This document shows, in pieces, positions 8,790-17,513 of a stretch of DNA of 64,000 bases; positions within the stretch are counted from its first letter, which is position 1; each line of letters opens with the position of its first letter. The DNA is taken from contig JAHDLC010000022.1 in the NCBI GenBank assembly GCA_018436595.1, forward strand, positions 1 to 64,000. Reading direction: 5' to 3'. The DNA is from Synergistaceae bacterium (GTDB lineage Bacteria > Synergistota > Synergistia > Synergistales > Aminobacteriaceae). The position numbers and the translations under genes were made by a program. Below the pieces are notes generated by a model. The model was not told the origin of the DNA. It did not search any database and saw nothing but the letters and a program-made list of their open reading frames with translations.

Positions 8790-9934
8790 CGCCGGCCGGG
8801 CGGGGGATTTTTTTCAGCTGCGGCGAGGTCTCCGGGGACGGGTACGCCGCCGCCGTGCTGGACGCCCTGCGGAGGAGGGGATTTGCAGGGTCCCTCTTCG
8901 GCATGGGAGGACCCCTCGCCGCCGGTGCGGGAGCGGAGATCGTCTCCGACTCCAGGGCCCTTCACCTCATGGGCGTCACGGATGTCCTTCCCGCCATCCC
9001 CCGCCTTCTCCGGCTGAAGAAAAACCTCGTTGACCTCATCCTCTCCCGGCGGCCCGGAGCGGTGCTCCTCATCGACAGCCCGGACTTCCACCTTCCCCTC
9101 GCCGCCTCGCTCCGCGGGAGCGGATGGCGGGGACCAATCGTCTACGCGGCGCCCCCCACGGTGTGGGCCTGGCGTCCGTGGAGGGTGAAGAACCTCCGAC
9201 GGGACATGGATCTCTGTCTTCCGCTCTTTCAGTTCGAGCACGAGTACCTCCTCCGGGCCGGGGTCAATTCGGCATGGAAAGGACACCCTCTGGTGGACGA
9301 ATTTTCCGCTCCCCTCCCGGAGGAGGCTGATCCGAAGCGGATCGCCCTCCTCCCGGGGAGCAGGCGGTCCGAAGTGTTCCGCCTCCTGCCCCCCCTGGTG
9401 GAATGCGCCTCCCTTTTGAAGGACAGGGGATACCGCCCGGTGTTCTCCATCGCTCCCGGAATGCCCGAAGATCTCAGGAACCGCCTCCGGAACGTACTGA
9501 TGGGCCATGAAACCTGGGAAGGCCCCGGGCGGGATCTCCTGGCATCGAGCGCTGCCGCGGCGGGGGCGAGCGGCACCGTGGCCGTTGAGGCCATGATGCT
9601 CGGCAGGTTCATGGCCGTTCTCTACAGGGGAGGCTTTCTCTCCTGGCTCGCCTGGAAGACCCTGGTGAAGACGCCCCGCATTTCCATCCCCAACCTCCTT
9701 GCCGGAGAGGAGCTGTACCCCGAGTTGATCCAGGGCAGGGCCACGGGCAGGAATGCCTTTTCGGCCCTTCTGGGCTTCCTGGAGGACGAGCGGGCCGCGG
9801 AGCATATCCGGGTAGGCCTCCTGTCGGCCCGGAGGGCCATGGGGCTCCCGGGAGCCGTGGACTTCTGGGCGGAGCGCCTTGAAGCCCTGTTATCAGGGCA
9901 AACAGCCTTCCCGGAGAAAGGTGCGGAAGCATGA
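8786..9934 (+). CDS. lpxB: Lipid-A-disaccharide synthase LpxB
   Basis: GT19 glycosyltransferase that condenses UDP-2,3-diacylglucosamine with lipid X. The 382-aa product has the N-terminal SCGEVSGDGYAAAVL motif, GMGGP, LIDSPDFHLPLA, the PPTVWAWRPWRVK segment, KGHPLVDE and the LLPGSRRSEV block. GTG start overlapping the lpxI stop. Length is normal. It is followed by a paralogue, so this copy, with the canonical motifs, is the best candidate for the true synthase. Confidence 0.93.
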   Translation: MTPAGRGIFFSCGEVSGDGYAAAVLDALRRRGFAGSLFGMGGPLAAGAGAEIVSDSRALHLMGVTDVLPAIPRLLRLKKNLVDLILSRRPGAVLLIDSPDFHLPLAASLRGSGWRGPIVYAAPPTVWAWRPWRVKNLRRDMDLCLPLFQFEHEYLLRAGVNSAWKGHPLVDEFSAPLPEEADPKRIALLPGSRRSEVFRLLPPLVECASLLKDRGYRPVFSIAPGMPEDLRNRLRNVLMGHETWEGPGRDLLASSAAAAGASGTVAVEAMMLGRFMAVLYRGGFLSWLAWKTLVKTPRISIPNLLAGEELYPELIQGRATGRNAFSALLGFLEDERAAEHIRVGLLSARRAMGLPGAVDFWAERLEALLSGQTAFPEKGAEA

Positions 9935-11031
9935 AGTCCGTCCTTCTCCTCGCCAACGGGCCTGGAGAGCTCTGGGGGTGGGTACGGCCCGTGGCGGCGG
10001 AACTGAAGCGCCGCTCCCGGAAAGTCTCCCTCCTTCTCCTTCCCTGCCAGTTCGCCTCCGGCGAGGAGCGAAGAGTGGCGGAAGGCCTCGCCCCTGACGA
10101 ACTCCGGGGACCTTCGGGCCTTTCGGGAACGCTGAGGGACGCCCTCTTTCTTGGCCGCAGCGCCGAGGCAGTCCTCCAGCTCGGGGGTGACCTGGCCTGG
10201 GGGCGGATTGCCGCCCGGGCTGGACGGGCCCCTCTTTTGTGCTATGCTTACGGCAGAAAAAACGGCCTTCCCCGCTGCGACAGTGTTTTCACAGCCTTTC
10301 CCGCCATGGCGGCATCCATGGGGGACAGGGTACAGGTTGCCGGGGACCTTGTCAGGGATTCTCTCGCTCTGGACGGGCAGGATTCTTCCGGGGAAGTCGG
10401 GGCGCCGTCGGTCCTGTTTTTTCCCGGAAGCAGGGCTGCCATCCGGGAGTTTTCCTTTCCCTTTCTCAAGGGAATGCTCCCTTGCCTGGAGAAGCAGGCC
10501 TCGGAATGGCGTTTCCGTGTTGTCCTCTCCCCGTTTTCCACACCGGGAGAGGAAGAGGCATGGCGTTCAGCGGGCTTTTCTCCCGCCAGGGGGGCTGAGG
10601 CTTTCCGGGGAGCGGAGTTCGCCGTCACCCAGCCGGGGACTAACACCCTGGAGCTCATGTACCGGAGAATCCCCTTCTGCGTGCTCGTTCCCTTCTCCTC
10701 TCTCCGGAAGGTTCCCCTTCCGGGGCTTGCCGGGCTGATCGCGTCCCTCCCGGGGATCGGGCCGAGGCTTCGGGAAACGGTTCTCAGGCGCAGGAGGAGG
10801 AAAATGGAGCTTCTGGCCTGGCCGAACCGACTTGCCGGAAGGATGCTGGCGGACGAATGCATCGGGGAGTATTCCCCCGAATCGGCGGCAGAATTCGTGG
10901 TTTCATGGCTCCACGACCGGTCACGAAGAGACGGCCTCCGGGAAGCCCTCGGAGACGTTGCCGGGTCGGCCCCCCAGGGAGCTGCTGTCCGGATCGCCGA
11001 CGAAATAGAAAGGATGACTGTCCGGGTATGA
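9931..11031 (+). CDS. LpxB-related GT-B protein of unknown acceptor
   Basis: A 366-aa protein that resembles LpxB in layout (NGPGELWGWVRPVAAEL near the start, FFPGSRAA mid-protein, TQPGTNTLELMYRRIP in the nucleotide-binding half) but lacks the canonical LpxB N-terminal and tryptophan-rich motifs. A GT-B fold and sugar transfer to lipid A or its precursor are inferred, not shown. It starts inside the lpxB stop (ATGA) and its own stop overlaps msbA, so it is made with both. Confidence 0.72.
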   Translation: MKSVLLLANGPGELWGWVRPVAAELKRRSRKVSLLLLPCQFASGEERRVAEGLAPDELRGPSGLSGTLRDALFLGRSAEAVLQLGGDLAWGRIAARAGRAPLLCYAYGRKNGLPRCDSVFTAFPAMAASMGDRVQVAGDLVRDSLALDGQDSSGEVGAPSVLFFPGSRAAIREFSFPFLKGMLPCLEKQASEWRFRVVLSPFSTPGEEEAWRSAGFSPARGAEAFRGAEFAVTQPGTNTLELMYRRIPFCVLVPFSSLRKVPLPGLAGLIASLPGIGPRLRETVLRRRRRKMELLAWPNRLAGRMLADECIGEYSPESAAEFVVSWLHDRSRRDGLREALGDVAGSAPQGAAVRIADEIERMTVRV

Positions 11032-12806
11032 GCCTGATGACAACGCGGCAGGGCGGCGAAAGCCCGGGAAAGAAATCGGTCTACCTTCGGCTCCTTTCCA
11101 GCGCCCGCCCCTACCGGAAACGGTTTTTCTGGGCGGTGGGGTGCATGCTCCTCGCCTCGGCCTGCAACGTGGTTCCTCCCTGGCTCCTCAAAAACGTGGT
11201 GGACGATGTCCTCATCGCCCGGAATCTGGCCATGCTCAACGTCCTTCCCTTCCTCCTGGTGGCCCTCTTCGCCGGGAAGGGCATCGCCTCCTACGGCCAC
11301 CAGTACCTGATGAACTGGGTGGGCCAGAACGTGGTCATGGACCTCCGCCTGCGGCTGTACGACCACCTCCAGAGAATGTCCCTCAGGTACCTCCACGGGA
11401 ACCGCCTCGGGGAGATCATGTCCCGGATCACCAACGACGTGACCATCCTCCAGAACCTGGTCACCTCCGTGGTGGTCAACCTGGTGGTCCAGTCCGTCAC
11501 CTTCCTCGGCATGGTGGGGTTTCTCTTTTACATCAACTGGAAGCTCACCCTCATCACCTTCGCCATCCTTCCTCTCACGGTGCTGATCCTCGACCGGGCG
11601 TCAAAAAAACTCCGGATCGTGGGGCACGCCATCCAGAGCGAGCTTGCGGGGCTGTCGGCGGTGGTGCAGGAGGCCTTTTCGGCGGTCCGGGTCGTCCGGT
11701 CCTTCGCCACGGAGGACCTGGAGCTTTCCCGCTTCCGCAGGAGCAACCGGGAGAACTTCAGGGCCGTGATGCATGGCGTGCAGGTTCAGGCAGCCCTCGC
11801 CGCCATCATCGAGCTGGTCCTCATCGCCGCCCTTGCCCTCATCCTCTGGCTCGGCGGAAGGGAAGTGGTGGGGGGCGGCCAGACGCCCGGAGAACTCATC
11901 GCCTTCCTAGGCTACCTTGGCTTCCTCGTCCAGCCCATACGGGTCTTCACCTCCGTGGTCAGCTCCATGCAGCTCGGCCTTGCGGCGGCCGAGCGCATCT
12001 TCGGCCTCCTGGACATTCCCGGAGAAGTCGAATCCCCGGTGAACCCGGTCCCCCTCGGGGTGCTGGAAGGGCGCGTCATCTTCCGGAACGTCACCTTCTC
12101 CTACGCAGAGGGGCAGCCGGTGCTCCGGGACATCTCGCTGGAAATCGTCCCCGGAGAAAAAGTGGCCCTGGTGGGCCCGACGGGATCGGGCAAGTCCACC
12201 CTCGCAGATCTCATCCCCCGGTTCTACGATCCTGACAGCGGGACCGTCCTCGTGGACGGCGCTGACCTCCGGCGGGTGAACCTCCGAGACCTGAGAAAGC
12301 AGATCGGCATCGTCCCCCAGGAGTCCCTCCTGATGAAGGGGACCATCGCCTTCAACATCTCCTACGGCCTGCCGGAGCTTTCTCGGGAGCAGATACGGGA
12401 GGCCGCGGACATAGCGGGTATCCTCTCCTTCATCGAATCCCTCCCGGAAGGGTTCGAAACGGAGGTAGGGGAGCGGGGCGTCACCCTGAGCGGAGGGCAG
12501 AGGCAGCGCATCGCCATAGCCCGGGCGGTGGTCCGCGACCCGAGGATCCTCATCCTCGACGAGGCCACATCCTCCCTGGACCTCGAGGTGGAGCGGCAGG
12601 TCCAGGAGGCCATGAACCGGGCCATGAAGGGACGGACCTCCCTTGTCATCGCCCACCGCCTTTCCACCATACGGAATGCCGACCGGATCGTGGTCCTCGA
12701 CGGCGGCCGGATCGTGGAGCAGGGACGGCACGATGAGCTTCTCGCAGGGGGCGGAATCTACTGCAGGCTCCACAACCTCCAGTTCGACCGGGGAACGGGA
12801 CAATGA
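11028..12806 (+). CDS. msbA: Lipid A flippase MsbA-type ABC exporter
   Basis: Fused half-transporter predicted to flip core-lipid A across the inner membrane. The ATG at 11028 overlaps the previous stop and gives 592 aa, the family length; a longer reading frame back to 10857 runs inside the previous gene and adds low-complexity Arg/Pro sequence, so it is rejected. A six-helix exporter domain (about 1-320) precedes an ATPase domain with Walker A GPTGSGKST, the VPQESLL Q-loop, signature LSGGQRQRIAIARA, Walker B ILILDEATSSLD and the IAHRLST switch. The lpx context supports MsbA over a multidrug exporter. Confidence 0.92.
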   Translation: MSLMTTRQGGESPGKKSVYLRLLSSARPYRKRFFWAVGCMLLASACNVVPPWLLKNVVDDVLIARNLAMLNVLPFLLVALFAGKGIASYGHQYLMNWVGQNVVMDLRLRLYDHLQRMSLRYLHGNRLGEIMSRITNDVTILQNLVTSVVVNLVVQSVTFLGMVGFLFYINWKLTLITFAILPLTVLILDRASKKLRIVGHAIQSELAGLSAVVQEAFSAVRVVRSFATEDLELSRFRRSNRENFRAVMHGVQVQAALAAIIELVLIAALALILWLGGREVVGGGQTPGELIAFLGYLGFLVQPIRVFTSVVSSMQLGLAAAERIFGLLDIPGEVESPVNPVPLGVLEGRVIFRNVTFSYAEGQPVLRDISLEIVPGEKVALVGPTGSGKSTLADLIPRFYDPDSGTVLVDGADLRRVNLRDLRKQIGIVPQESLLMKGTIAFNISYGLPELSREQIREAADIAGILSFIESLPEGFETEVGERGVTLSGGQRQRIAIARAVVRDPRILILDEATSSLDLEVERQVQEAMNRAMKGRTSLVIAHRLSTIRNADRIVVLDGGRIVEQGRHDELLAGGGIYCRLHNLQFDRGTGQ

Positions 12807-15085
12807 GCCTCCTCAAGAGCTACCTTTCTTTTGCCCGGGGAGAAGCGCCTCTCTCTCCCTGGGGAATCACCTACCCCTTCGGGCTCGTGGCCAGGGCTGT
12901 TGTCTCCCTCCGGAACTTCGCCTACGACCACGGCATCGTTCCTCTTGTGGAGCCTTCCCTTCCCGTGATCAGCGTGGGGAACATCACCCTGGGCGGGACG
13001 AACAAGACTCCCTTCGTGGAAATGCTGTGCCGCATGCTTCTTGAGGCGGGCATCCCGGTGGGGATCGTCAGCAGGGGATACGGCGGAACGACCGAGGACC
13101 CTGTGGTCCTGTCCTCGAATACCCTCCAGGGAAGCGACGGCTTCTGCACGGACGACATCGCCGCCCTCCGGGGTCTCGTGGGGGACGAACCGCTGCTGCT
13201 GGCCTCCCGGCTGAGGGGCGTTCCCGTGGCGGTGTCCAAGGACCGCCTTCGGGACATCGAAGCCCTCTCGGACAGGAACGTGAAGCTCATTGTCGCCGAC
13301 GACGCCTTCCAGCACCGGCGGATGGCAAGGGACGTGGATATCGCCCTGGTGGACGCCTGCTGCCCCTTCGGAAACGGGTGGGTGGCCCCTGCCGGCATAC
13401 TTCGGGAACCTCCCGCCGAGTTGTCCCGGGCCTCCCTGGTGGTGATCACCAAGTCGGACCAGGTACCGGCCGAAAAGCTGCGCATCCTGGCGGCGGAGAT
13501 CCGGCGGTTCGTTCCGGAGGAGAAAGTCTTCTACTCCCGGCTCTCGGTTCCCACCTGGCGCCGGTGGAACGGGTGCTGGAGCGCAGAGCGCTGCGAAGCC
13601 CCCCGCGCCGTCCTCGCCTTTTCCGCCATCGGAAGCCCGGAGAGTTTCCAGAGATCCCTGGAGCAGCGGGGAATAGCCATCGTCAGGGAACACCGCTTCA
13701 AGGACCACCACAGGTACGGCCGGGAGGACATGGAGATGCTCGAGGAAGCCTTCGCAGGGTGCGGGGCGGAAGCCATGACCTGCACCGAGAAGGATATCTA
13801 CAACCTTCCCACTGACTGGAGACCTTCCCGGGACATCCTCGTCCCCCTCATCTCCACGGAGCTCGACGACGAACCCCGCTTCAGGAAGGCCCTGGCGGAC
13901 GCCCTCCGGCCGAGGATTGTGGTGGCGTCCAACGGCTACGGCGAAGACTCCATGGGAGCACTCCTGGCGCGGAAGCTCAGGGAGCGGTTCCCTGCTGCGG
14001 CGGTCTCCTCCTTCCCCATCGTGGGGAAGGGGGAGCATTACCTCAAAGAAGGCATTCCCGTGGACTCTGTGCCCGAGGATTCCCCCAGCGGCGGGGTCAT
14101 CAAGTACCGCCTGTCCGACCTCTGGAGAGACCTCAGGTCGGGGCTTCTCCGATCCATCGCCCGGCAGATGAGGGCGTGGAAGCGGCTTCGGGGGGCCATC
14201 CGCACCCCCGTCTGCGTGGGGGATGTCTACCTCCTGCTCCACGCCCTGTGGGGCCAGGGACAGCTCCCCGTCCTTGTGGCCACCGCCAAGACGGTCTACC
14301 TCAGCGGCCACTGGCGTCTCGAGCGGTTCATCATCAAGTACAGGAGCCGCATCGCCTGGACCCGGGACAGGGACACCGCGGAGGAGCTTCTCCGGTCCGG
14401 CGCCGCCGCCCGGTTCGACGGCAATCCTATTATGGACCTGACCTGTGATAATACTATCGAGAAGGTGTCGTGGGGCGACAAGGACGGTTTCCGGATCCTG
14501 CTCCTGCCCGGCAGCCGCCGGAGGGCCTACGAGGACGTCCGGCTCCTTCTCGACGCCGTGGAGCTGCTGAGCGGGCGCATGGTCTGCTCATACCTCATGG
14601 TGATCGCCCCCACCCTCGACACGGACGAGCTGCTGGCTTCCTGCCAGGGATGGACCTCCTTCGAGGAGAACGGACAGAGGGGAATACGGAAAGAAAAGGC
14701 CTCCATCTCCTTCTTCTTTGGTCCCCTTCCCGCGGTCACGGAAGGAGCCCATCTGCTCATCGGTCTGGGCGGCACGGCGAACCAGGTCTGCGCCGGCATG
14801 GGGGTCCCCGTGGTGTCCATAGAGGAGAAGGGGAAGTTCGTGCAGAAAAAGCTGCTCGGCGAATCGGAGCTTCTCGTCCCGGCCACGGCCCGGGACCTTG
14901 CCTGCGGCGCCGAGAAAATACTCTCCGACAATGAACTCCGCCTCCGGATGGCCAGGGAGGGCCGGGAGCGCCTCGGCGGCCCTGGTGCCCTCGACATGGT
15001 GGTGGAGCACACAGCGTCCGCCATGGGATGGGGACTCCGGTGCGAAGTGTATTCAATGCTGTCGGAGCAATGGGGCCGCGAATGA
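12803..15085 (+). CDS. lpxK: LpxK tetraacyldisaccharide 4'-kinase fused to an LpxB-like GT-B domain
   Basis: A 760-aa two-domain protein. Residues 1 to about 365 are LpxK, which phosphorylates the 4' position of the lipid A disaccharide: VGNITLGGTNKTP is the P-loop (residues 64-70 read GGTNKTP where GGTGKTP is usual), and DDAFQHRR is the second family motif. From about residue 367 a second domain starts (VVASNGYGEDSMGALLARKL) and continues with KTVYLSGHW, FDGNPIMD, LLPGSRRRAYED and GLGGTANQVCAGMGVPVV, the pattern of the lipid-A-disaccharide-synthase-related family known from cyanobacteria. No stop or frameshift separates them. The first start overlaps the msbA stop. The role of the second domain is unknown. 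Confidence 0.88.
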   Translation: MSLLKSYLSFARGEAPLSPWGITYPFGLVARAVVSLRNFAYDHGIVPLVEPSLPVISVGNITLGGTNKTPFVEMLCRMLLEAGIPVGIVSRGYGGTTEDPVVLSSNTLQGSDGFCTDDIAALRGLVGDEPLLLASRLRGVPVAVSKDRLRDIEALSDRNVKLIVADDAFQHRRMARDVDIALVDACCPFGNGWVAPAGILREPPAELSRASLVVITKSDQVPAEKLRILAAEIRRFVPEEKVFYSRLSVPTWRRWNGCWSAERCEAPRAVLAFSAIGSPESFQRSLEQRGIAIVREHRFKDHHRYGREDMEMLEEAFAGCGAEAMTCTEKDIYNLPTDWRPSRDILVPLISTELDDEPRFRKALADALRPRIVVASNGYGEDSMGALLARKLRERFPAAAVSSFPIVGKGEHYLKEGIPVDSVPEDSPSGGVIKYRLSDLWRDLRSGLLRSIARQMRAWKRLRGAIRTPVCVGDVYLLLHALWGQGQLPVLVATAKTVYLSGHWRLERFIIKYRSRIAWTRDRDTAEELLRSGAAARFDGNPIMDLTCDNTIEKVSWGDKDGFRILLLPGSRRRAYEDVRLLLDAVELLSGRMVCSYLMVIAPTLDTDELLASCQGWTSFEENGQRGIRKEKASISFFFGPLPAVTEGAHLLIGLGGTANQVCAGMGVPVVSIEEKGKFVQKKLLGESELLVPATARDLACGAEKILSDNELRLRMAREGRERLGGPGALDMVVEHTASAMGWGLRCEVYSMLSEQWGRE

Positions 15086-15111
15086 TTGTGTTGTCCTGAA
15101 GCGTTTTTTTC

Positions 15112-15497
15112 TGTCATTCTGAGGTGTTTGTTTCTGTCATCCTGAGGCCGGCCTCTTGGCCGAAGGATCTCGGGCCTGGTTTGTCATCCCGAACGGAGTT
15201 CTTTGTCATCCTGAGGCGTTCGTTTCTGTCATCCCGAGCGAACGCGAGGGATCTCGGTTCTGGTCCGCCCTGAATCAAAAACGAGATCCCTCGTCGCCTG
15301 AAACCGCTCCTCGGGATGACAGAAAGGCTTGTCATCCCGAGCAACGCGAGGGATCTCAGGCTTGATTCTGTCGTTCTTGAGGTTGTTTTTTTGTCATCCT
15401 GAACGGAGTGAAGGATCTGTTCCTAGGGCTTCAAAAAACCAGATTCTTCCCCTGCGGGGATGCTTCGCGATCGTCGCTTTGCTCCTCAGAATGACAT
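15112..15497 (+). repeat. Inverted-repeat array, type shared with 34230-35067
   Basis: The roughly 460 bases between lpxK and kdsA hold no credible gene. They are packed with half-units of the form GTCATCCYGAG...GGATCTCG and the reverse complement CGAGATCC...GGGATGAC. The best full unit pairs GTCATCCCGAGCGAACGCG at about 15228 with its complement ending in GGGATGACA near 15320, around a centre that includes TGAATCAAAAA. Short open frames here simply translate the repeat. The same motif fills a second intergenic region in this window. Confidence 0.8.
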
Positions 15498-15499
15498 AA

Positions 15500-15527
15500 T
15501 TACGGACAATTAAAGGATGAGTACTAA
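15500..15527 (+). promoter_or_regulatory. Possible promoter for the kdsA operon
   Basis: TTACGG at 15500-15505 and TACTAA at 15522-15527, 16 bases apart, lie between the repeat array and kdsA. The match to a housekeeping promoter is weak, but a promoter is expected because the array separates kdsA from the upstream operon. Confidence 0.3.
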
Positions 15528-15546
15528 CACTAGGAGATGATTGTTC

Positions 15547-16455
15547 ATGAGCGATAACGCGAAAATTCCTACCTTCACCCCTGTCCGGGTGGAAGACCCC
15601 TCCGGCGATGGGCGCTGGAATTTCACCATAGGGGAAGGTAGCCTCGCCCTGATCGCCGGGCCCTGTGCCCTGGAAACCCCCGAACTGGGACTGGAAATCG
15701 CCGAGACGGTCCGGGACCTCTGCAGGCCCCTGGGGATCAACTACATCTTCAAGGCCTCCTTCGACAAGGCCAACCGGACATCCCTGAAAGGATTCCGCGG
15801 CCCGGGCCTGGAAGAGGGGCTCGTGCACCTGGCCCGCATCGGCCGGAAGGCCGGTGTTCCTGTGCTCACCGACATTCACGAGTCATGGCAGGCCGATTCC
15901 GCCGCCCGCTCAGTGGACATCCTCCAGATACCGGCCTTTCTCTGCCGCCAGACGGACCTCCTCCTTGCCGCGGCCCGGACCGGCAAGCCCCTCAACGTGA
16001 AGAAGGCCCAGTTCCTCGCCCCCTGGGACATGAAGCATGTTTTGGAGAAGTGCCGGGGAGGAGGAGCCCCATCGGTGATGCTCTGCGAGCGGGGGACCAC
16101 CATGGGGTACGGCCAGCTGGTGGTGGACATGCGGTCCCTTCCGGTCATGCGCTCCTTCGGGTGCCCCGTGGTCTTCGACGGCACCCACAGCGTCCAGATG
16201 CCCGGAGCCGCCGGCAGCGCCAGCGGAGGCGACAGGCGGTTCATCCTTCCCCTCGCTAGAGCTGCTCTTGCCGCGGGGGTGGACGCCCTTTTCCTTGAGA
16301 CTCACCCCTGCCCGGAAAAGGCCCTCAGCGACGGGCCCAACCTCGTCCCCCTCGGGAAGATGAAGTTTCTCCTGGAGCAGCTTTCCGAGCTTCATGCCCT
16401 GGTGAGGGACAGGCTCGGCATGCCCTCCCTGGGATGGGCTGGGGAGGATCGCTGA
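15547..16455 (+). CDS. kdsA: KDO-8-phosphate synthase KdsA (metal-dependent class)
   Basis: Condenses arabinose-5-phosphate with phosphoenolpyruvate. The ATG at 15547 sits nine bases after AGGAGA (15532-15537); a TTG at 15541 would be too close. The 302-aa TIM-barrel protein has LIAGPCALE, in which the cysteine is the metal ligand of the Aquifex-type class (asparagine in the E. coli enzyme), and the remaining ligands are visible as FDGTHSVQ (His), FLETHP (Glu) and SDGPN (Asp). The KASFDKANRTS and LNVKKAQFLAPWD segments are typical. Confidence 0.95.
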   Translation: MSDNAKIPTFTPVRVEDPSGDGRWNFTIGEGSLALIAGPCALETPELGLEIAETVRDLCRPLGINYIFKASFDKANRTSLKGFRGPGLEEGLVHLARIGRKAGVPVLTDIHESWQADSAARSVDILQIPAFLCRQTDLLLAAARTGKPLNVKKAQFLAPWDMKHVLEKCRGGGAPSVMLCERGTTMGYGQLVVDMRSLPVMRSFGCPVVFDGTHSVQMPGAAGSASGGDRRFILPLARAALAAGVDALFLETHPCPEKALSDGPNLVPLGKMKFLLEQLSELHALVRDRLGMPSLGWAGEDR

Positions 16456-16456
16456 C

Positions 16457-17512
16457 ATGCTCTGCCTTCCCTGGGAACGGGAGGGGCGATGCCTCTCCGA
16501 TGAACAGCTTCTCGAGGCAGGAAAGGGGATCCTCCGGTCCGAGGCCGCCGAGATCCAGCGGGCGGCGGACAGGATGGACATGGAGCTCGTCCGGGCCGCC
16601 CGGATCATCCACTCCTGCAGGGGGCGCCTCGTGGTGGCGGGCATGGGAAAATCGGGGATCATCGGCCGGAAAATCGCCGCGACCCTCGCCTCCCTGGGCA
16701 CGCCTTCCTTTTTCCTCCACGCCGCTGAAGGCTCCCACGGCGACCTGGGGATGGTCTGCCGGGACGACGCCGCCCTCATCCTGAGCAACAGCGGGACCAC
16801 GGCGGAGGTACTCTCCATCCTTCCCCACTTCCGCAGGCTCGGAGCGCCCATCATCGCCATAACCGGCGGGCTGAAATCGCCCCTGGCCCAGAACGCCGAC
16901 GTGGTTCTCGACTCCTCGGTGCTCTCCGAAGCCGGCATTCTGGCGAAGGTCACCCCTGCGGACGACCTAGGGGAGGACGAGGACGCCCTGAACCTGGCCC
17001 CTCTCTGCAGCACCACCCTCCAGCTCGCTCTCGGGGACGCCCTCGCGGGGATGGTGACGGAACTCCGGGGGCTCCGCCCCGAGGATTTCGCCCTCTTCCA
17101 CCCCGGCGGTGCTCTCGGCCGGAAACTGCTGACCAGGATCCGGGACGTGATGGCCACAGGGGACAAGCTTCCCGTCGTGGGGCTTTCCGTGAAGGTGAGC
17201 GACGCCCTCTTCGAGATGACCAGCAAGGGATACGGGGCCACCATCATCGTGGACGACCGGGGGGACCTGGCGGGGATCTTCACCGACGGCGACCTCAGGC
17301 GGCTCATCGCCCGGAAGGGCGTGGAATGTCTGTCCGAAGAAGTTTCGGGAGTCATGATTGCCACCCCCCTCGTGATCGCTCCTGACAGGCTTGCCGTGGA
17401 AGCGGTCCGCATCATGGAGCAGCGGGAAATTTCCGCCATTATCGTGGTGGAAGGGAAGCGCCCCGTGGGCATCCTCCACCTCCACGAACTTCTCAAGGCG
17501 GGGGTGGCCTGA
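16457..17512 (+). CDS. kdsD: Arabinose-5-phosphate isomerase KdsD (KpsF/GutQ family)
   Basis: Converts ribulose-5-phosphate to arabinose-5-phosphate, the KdsA substrate. The 351-aa protein has an N-terminal SIS domain (GMGKSGIIGRKIAATLASLG; SHGDLGMV; LSNSGTTAEVL) and two C-terminal CBS domains starting at RDVMATGDKLP. One base separates it from kdsA, and the neighbourhood argues for the LPS enzyme rather than the sugar-alcohol paralogue GutQ. Confidence 0.94.
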   Translation: MLCLPWEREGRCLSDEQLLEAGKGILRSEAAEIQRAADRMDMELVRAARIIHSCRGRLVVAGMGKSGIIGRKIAATLASLGTPSFFLHAAEGSHGDLGMVCRDDAALILSNSGTTAEVLSILPHFRRLGAPIIAITGGLKSPLAQNADVVLDSSVLSEAGILAKVTPADDLGEDEDALNLAPLCSTTLQLALGDALAGMVTELRGLRPEDFALFHPGGALGRKLLTRIRDVMATGDKLPVVGLSVKVSDALFEMTSKGYGATIIVDDRGDLAGIFTDGDLRRLIARKGVECLSEEVSGVMIATPLVIAPDRLAVEAVRIMEQREISAIIVVEGKRPVGILHLHELLKAGVA

Positions 17513-17513
17513 C

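Noticed and set aside
10857-11027. N-terminal extension of MsbA
   Set aside because: It lies wholly inside the preceding gene and encodes Arg/Pro-rich sequence not found in the family; the ATGA overlap at 11028 gives the normal length.
15156-15365. Short open frames in the repeat block after lpxK
   Set aside because: They translate the GTCATCC/GGATCTCG repeat itself and have no ribosome sites.
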